Positions 17,072 through 20,064 of a stretch of 20,064 nt of DNA are shown piece by piece. The DNA comes from Cytidiella melzeri (lineage: Eukaryota; Basidiomycota; Agaricomycetes; Polyporales; Irpicaceae). Position numbers and translations under genes: made by a program. The stretch spans positions 1 to 20,064 of the forward strand of contig JABYQR010000559.1 in NCBI GenBank assembly GCA_022592445.1, in the 5' to 3' direction. The notes below the pieces were generated by a model. It had not been told where the DNA came from and made no database searches. It worked only from the letters and a program-made list of their open reading frames with translations. How positions within the stretch are numbered: the stretch's first letter is position 1; every line of letters starts with the position of its first letter.

Positions 17072-19563
17072 AACGGACTCCAGGTGAAACCGCACCCTCG
17101 AGTCCTTCTGGAAAGACCTACATAGAAGAAGTGGAGGACAATGATGATTCCCCCACGGACACAGTTTTTAGCTCCCCTGTAGTAAATACCCGCCCCGCGC
17201 AGCAGCCTGATTTGCAGTCTCCAGTTTTATTTAATGACATGTATAACTACTTTGAAACCTTGTCGTCCTGCATAGTACCCGAAATAGACCCGCTTAGCAT
17301 GCACTTCCGAGTTCCTATCACGCTCAAAGGAGTGTTTAGAGAACAAGGCATCAAAGCCATGATCGACTCAGGAGCCACCGCTTTATTCCTGAGTCAAGAC
17401 TTTGTCAATCGGCACCGAGTACGTACGGTCCCCTTAGAAAGACAGATCCCACTCCATAACATCGATGGGACTCTAAATCAAGGAGGACGTATCACACACA
17501 GAGCAGAGCTCGAACTACAAGTTGGGGCTATCAAGGAGAATGCAACCTTTTTGGTCACAGACATTGGTCCAGAAGATTGTATCCTAGGCCTACCCTGGCT
17601 TCGCAAAGCAAATCCCAAGATCAATTGGGCTACCGGAGAAATGGAACTGGAAGCCGAAGAAGACTTTGAGCCTTTCCAGTCTATCACAGCCAATCGGAAG
17701 CAGAGGCGAGCCTGGCTTAGAGCCGGTATCATTCAGGACACCAAGGAAGAGCTTTGGTCCTGTGCTAGCTTTACATACTCCACAGACATCGCAGCTAAAG
17801 CCCATCAATCTAAAGAACAACGGACGTTCGAACAGATGGTTCCAGAGGAATACCGCAGACACCAGAAAGTCTTCTCAGAAGAAGCATCACAGCGCCTCCC
17901 CGAGCATCAGCCCTGGGATCATACGATTGATCTGACAGAAAACCCAAAGATGTTCAGATCTAAGGTCTACCCCATGTCTCCAAATGAACAAGCGGAGCTG
18001 GACAAGTTTATTGAGGAAAACCTAGCAAAAGGATACATTGTTCCATCCAAGTCGCCTATGGCCTCACCGGTATTCTTTGTCAAAAAGAAGGATGGCAAGC
18101 TCCGGCTTGTTCAGGACTATCGACGGTTAAATGACATCACAATCAAAAACCGCTACCCACTCCCCTTGGTATCAGATATTACCAATCGGCTTCGTCAAGC
18201 CAAAATCTTCACCAAGTTTGACGTACGATGGGGTTATCATAACATTCGGATCAAGGAAAATGACGAATGGAAGGGTGCATTTGTGACAAACCGAGGGCTG
18301 TTTGAGCCTAAGGTGATGTTGTTTGGCATGACCAATTCTCCGGCCACGTTTCAAGCAATGATGAATTCCATCTTTGCTGATCTCATCGCGGAAGGAAAGG
18401 TCTCGGTCTACTTAGATGACATCCTTGTCTTTAGTTCAGACATTGCGGAACACCGGAAAATTGTTCATGAGGTACTATCTCGACTTGAAGCCAACGACTT
18501 GTATCTTCGCCCCGAAAAATGCGAATTTGAACAGTCACAAGTCGAGTACCTAGGTTTAATCATTGGTAACGGAAAGATCCGTATGGACTCGGGTAAAATA
18601 GAAGCTATCACCAATTGGCCGGTACCACAGAACCTCCGTGATGTACGCGGCTTCATTGGATTTGCCAACTTCTACCGACGTTTCATCAAGGACTTTGCGC
18701 GACATACTCGTCCTCTTCACGATCTCACCAAGAAAGACCAACCTTGGAAGTGGGGAGAAGCACAGCAGAACGCCTTTCAAATGCTCAAAGATGCGTTCAC
18801 TCAGGAACCAATTCTAGTCACATGGGAACCCGATCGTCCCACACGTATTGAAGTTGATGCGTCTGGCTTTGCAACTGGAGGGGTTCTACTGCAGAAACTA
18901 GAGGATGGACAATGGCACCCAGTAGCGTTTCGGTCTCAGTCTATGGCCGAAGCGGAACGGAACTATGAGATCTATGATCGAGAGATGCTTGCTATCATCA
19001 GAGCTCTCGAAGATTGGCGTCACTATCTGGAAGGATTACCCGCGCCCTTCGAAATCATCACAGATCATCAGAATCTGCAGTACTGGCGAACCGCCCAGGA
19101 CCTGTCCAGACGACAAGCTCGGTGGTCTTTGTACCTTAGCCGGTTTGACTTTGTGTTAACACACAAACCTGGAAAGACCCTTACTCAAGGGGACCCATTA
19201 TCCCGAGTCAGAACCCTGGAAGTTCTAGATGCATCAGACAACAAGGAACAAGTTGTGCTGAAACCTGAATACTTCCAGACAATAGCCGCCTCAAGTACTC
19301 TGGAGTCAGATCCGTTAGAGTCACGAATTAAGGACATCAGTATTCGAGAAGCAGAGGTAGTCCAGGGACTAGCCAAACTTAGAAAGGATGGACCCCGAAA
19401 GTTGACTGACGGTGGACTTGAGTGGGAAGAAGACAATGGACTGGTCTACTACAAAGGGAAGCTGTACATTCCGAAGGATCGAGAAGTTCGTAGGGAGATT
19501 GTACGACGATGCCATGATGCGTTACCAGCAGGACATCCCGGCAAACACGCAACCTGGAGTTAG
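17065..19563 (+). CDS. pol: Pol: protease, reverse transcriptase, RNase H and start of integrase
   Basis: No ATG serves as a start, so it is expected as a Gag-Pol fusion. Protease: IDSGATALF (Asp codon 17365-17367) and ILGLPWL. RT: FVKKKDGKLRLVQDYRRLN, FDVRWGYHNIRI, LFGMTNSPATFQ and YLDD at 18409-18420, then the thumb/connection GFIGFANFYRRFIKDFA. RNase H: VDASGFATG (Asp 18855-18857), NYEIYDREMLAI, ITDHQNLQYW and the HKPGKTLTQGDPLSR end. Integrase begins with the N-terminal zinc region (CHDALPAGHPG), and the frame ends at TAG 19561-19563 through loss of one base about 8 bases earlier. Everything before that is intact, with all catalytic acids present. Motifs resemble fungal Tf2-like gypsy elements. 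Confidence 0.93.
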   Translation, partial: FLERTPGETAPSSPSGKTYIEEVEDNDDSPTDTVFSSPVVNTRPAQQPDLQSPVLFNDMYNYFETLSSCIVPEIDPLSMHFRVPITLKGVFREQGIKAMIDSGATALFLSQDFVNRHRVRTVPLERQIPLHNIDGTLNQGGRITHRAELELQVGAIKENATFLVTDIGPEDCILGLPWLRKANPKINWATGEMELEAEEDFEPFQSITANRKQRRAWLRAGIIQDTKEELWSCASFTYSTDIAAKAHQSKEQRTFEQMVPEEYRRHQKVFSEEASQRLPEHQPWDHTIDLTENPKMFRSKVYPMSPNEQAELDKFIEENLAKGYIVPSKSPMASPVFFVKKKDGKLRLVQDYRRLNDITIKNRYPLPLVSDITNRLRQAKIFTKFDVRWGYHNIRIKENDEWKGAFVTNRGLFEPKVMLFGMTNSPATFQAMMNSIFADLIAEGKVSVYLDDILVFSSDIAEHRKIVHEVLSRLEANDLYLRPEKCEFEQSQVEYLGLIIGNGKIRMDSGKIEAITNWPVPQNLRDVRGFIGFANFYRRFIKDFARHTRPLHDLTKKDQPWKWGEAQQNAFQMLKDAFTQEPILVTWEPDRPTRIEVDASGFATGGVLLQKLEDGQWHPVAFRSQSMAEAERNYEIYDREMLAIIRALEDWRHYLEGLPAPFEIITDHQNLQYWRTAQDLSRRQARWSLYLSRFDFVLTHKPGKTLTQGDPLSRVRTLEVLDASDNKEQVVLKPEYFQTIAASSTLESDPLESRIKDISIREAEVVQGLAKLRKDGPRKLTDGGLEWEEDNGLVYYKGKLYIPKDREVRREIVRRCHDALPAGHPGKHATWS

Positions 19564-20064
19564 TCACACGGCATTATTGGTGGCCTCGCATGGCATCATT
19601 TGTAGAACAATACGTCCTCGGATGTGACAAGTGTCAACGAACCAAACCAGCACAGCACCCTGTGGCCCCAATACAGCCCATCGAAGTACCAGACGGACCT
19701 TGGAAGGTGGTTGGTGTAGACTTAGTTGGACCACTCCCACGTAGTAAGGGTTCGACATGATTGCCGTGTACACAGACTTGTACAGCAAGCAAACACATGT
19801 AATCCCAACCAGTCTACTGTCACAGCTGACGGTATAGCCGACCTTCACATCAAAGAAGTGTTCAGCTCCACGGCATTCCCCGACAGTTTATATCGATAGA
19901 GGACCCCAGTTTGCAGCTCGTGTCATGCAAGCGTTGTACAAACGGCTAGGCATCACTGGCGCCATGACTACCGCCTACCACCCTCAGGCCAATGGTCAAA
20001 CGGAAAGAACAATCAAGAGGTAGAAAAGATTCTACGACTCTTTGTTGACCAACGACAAGATGAT
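19564..20064 (+). pseudogene. pol: Integrase core of pol, frame broken by single-base losses, partial
   Basis: Continuation of pol in shifting frames. Readable pieces are the CxxC half of the zinc finger (GCDKCQRTKP), the first core Asp (GVDLVGPLP, codon 19719-19721), the second (Asp codon 19895-19897 before RGPQFAARV) and the Glu in [10 protein letters not shown] (20003-20005), so the DDE triad is present. Six positions need the frame moved by one base, always in the same direction: near 19554, 19751, 19814, 19865, 19895 and 20011. Nearly all lie next to a repeated base. The rest of integrase and any chromodomain are beyond the window. It is either a dead copy or under-called homopolymers. 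Confidence 0.85.

Larger units (their letters stand above)
13924..20064 (+). mobile_element. Ty3/gypsy LTR retrotransposon, right end outside the window
   Basis: Order: 5' LTR (13924-14566), primer-binding site, long leader with ORF0, gag, then pol as protease-RT-RNase H-integrase, which is the gypsy (Metaviridae) order. RT and RNase H motifs resemble Tf1/Tf2-type and other fungal gypsy elements, and the probable self-priming site supports that. A chromodomain, polypurine tract and 3' LTR would lie beyond 20064, so LTR ends and target-site duplication cannot be verified. It abuts the LINE. Confidence 0.95.

Overview
This window is nuclear DNA of a filamentous basidiomycete, most likely an Agaricomycete; a Rhizoctonia/Ceratobasidium-type genome is my inference. 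The evidence is the many very short introns (40-77 nt, GT..AG), a fungal Rho1 exchange factor with DEP-DH-PH-CNH order, a decayed fungal P450, and two kinds of fungal retroelement. I find no rRNA, tRNA or CRISPR.

Layout. (1) 1-1448: 3' two thirds of a multi-exon cytochrome P450, + strand, with a broken frame. (2) About 1570-2501: decayed, unidentified coding sequence containing a diverged tandem duplication of roughly 340-360 bp. (3) 2570-3338: a small secreted-protein gene with TATA box and 5'UTR intron. (4) 3767-8588, - strand: an intact 11-exon ROM2/Rgf-type RhoGEF (1412 aa), the one clear housekeeping gene, with its promoter region at about 8743-9556. (5) 9557-13923, - strand: a non-LTR retrotransposon (LINE) with A19 tail, about 430 bp of 3'UTR, and an uninterrupted 1274-codon RT/RNase H ORF that lacks the upstream endonuclease. 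(6) 13924-20064, + strand: 5' LTR, leader, gag and most of pol of a Ty3/gypsy element that abuts the LINE's 5' side and runs off the window.

The most interesting part is the gypsy leader (14332-15811). After a probable self-priming site (10 nt complementary to the predicted RNA 5' end, as in Tf1) there is no ATG in any frame on the sense strand from 14378 to the gag start at 15812, while the reverse-complement triplet CAT occurs about 20 times there. The only ATG between the predicted RNA start and gag (14375, followed at once by a stop) lies inside a good 61-nt intron candidate. A second good intron candidate (14671-14739) would join A to TG and so create an AUG opening a 252-codon ORF that otherwise has no start and no internal Met. 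My model is that retained leader RNA is scanned through to gag, while splicing makes the start codon of an accessory protein, here called ORF0. This is inferred from sequence alone.

Gag and the protease/RT/RNase H part of pol look intact and are linked by an apparent -1 shift at the gag stop codon. The integrase region after 19553 carries six single-base losses, nearly all beside a repeated base. That pattern fits consensus errors as well as it fits real decay.
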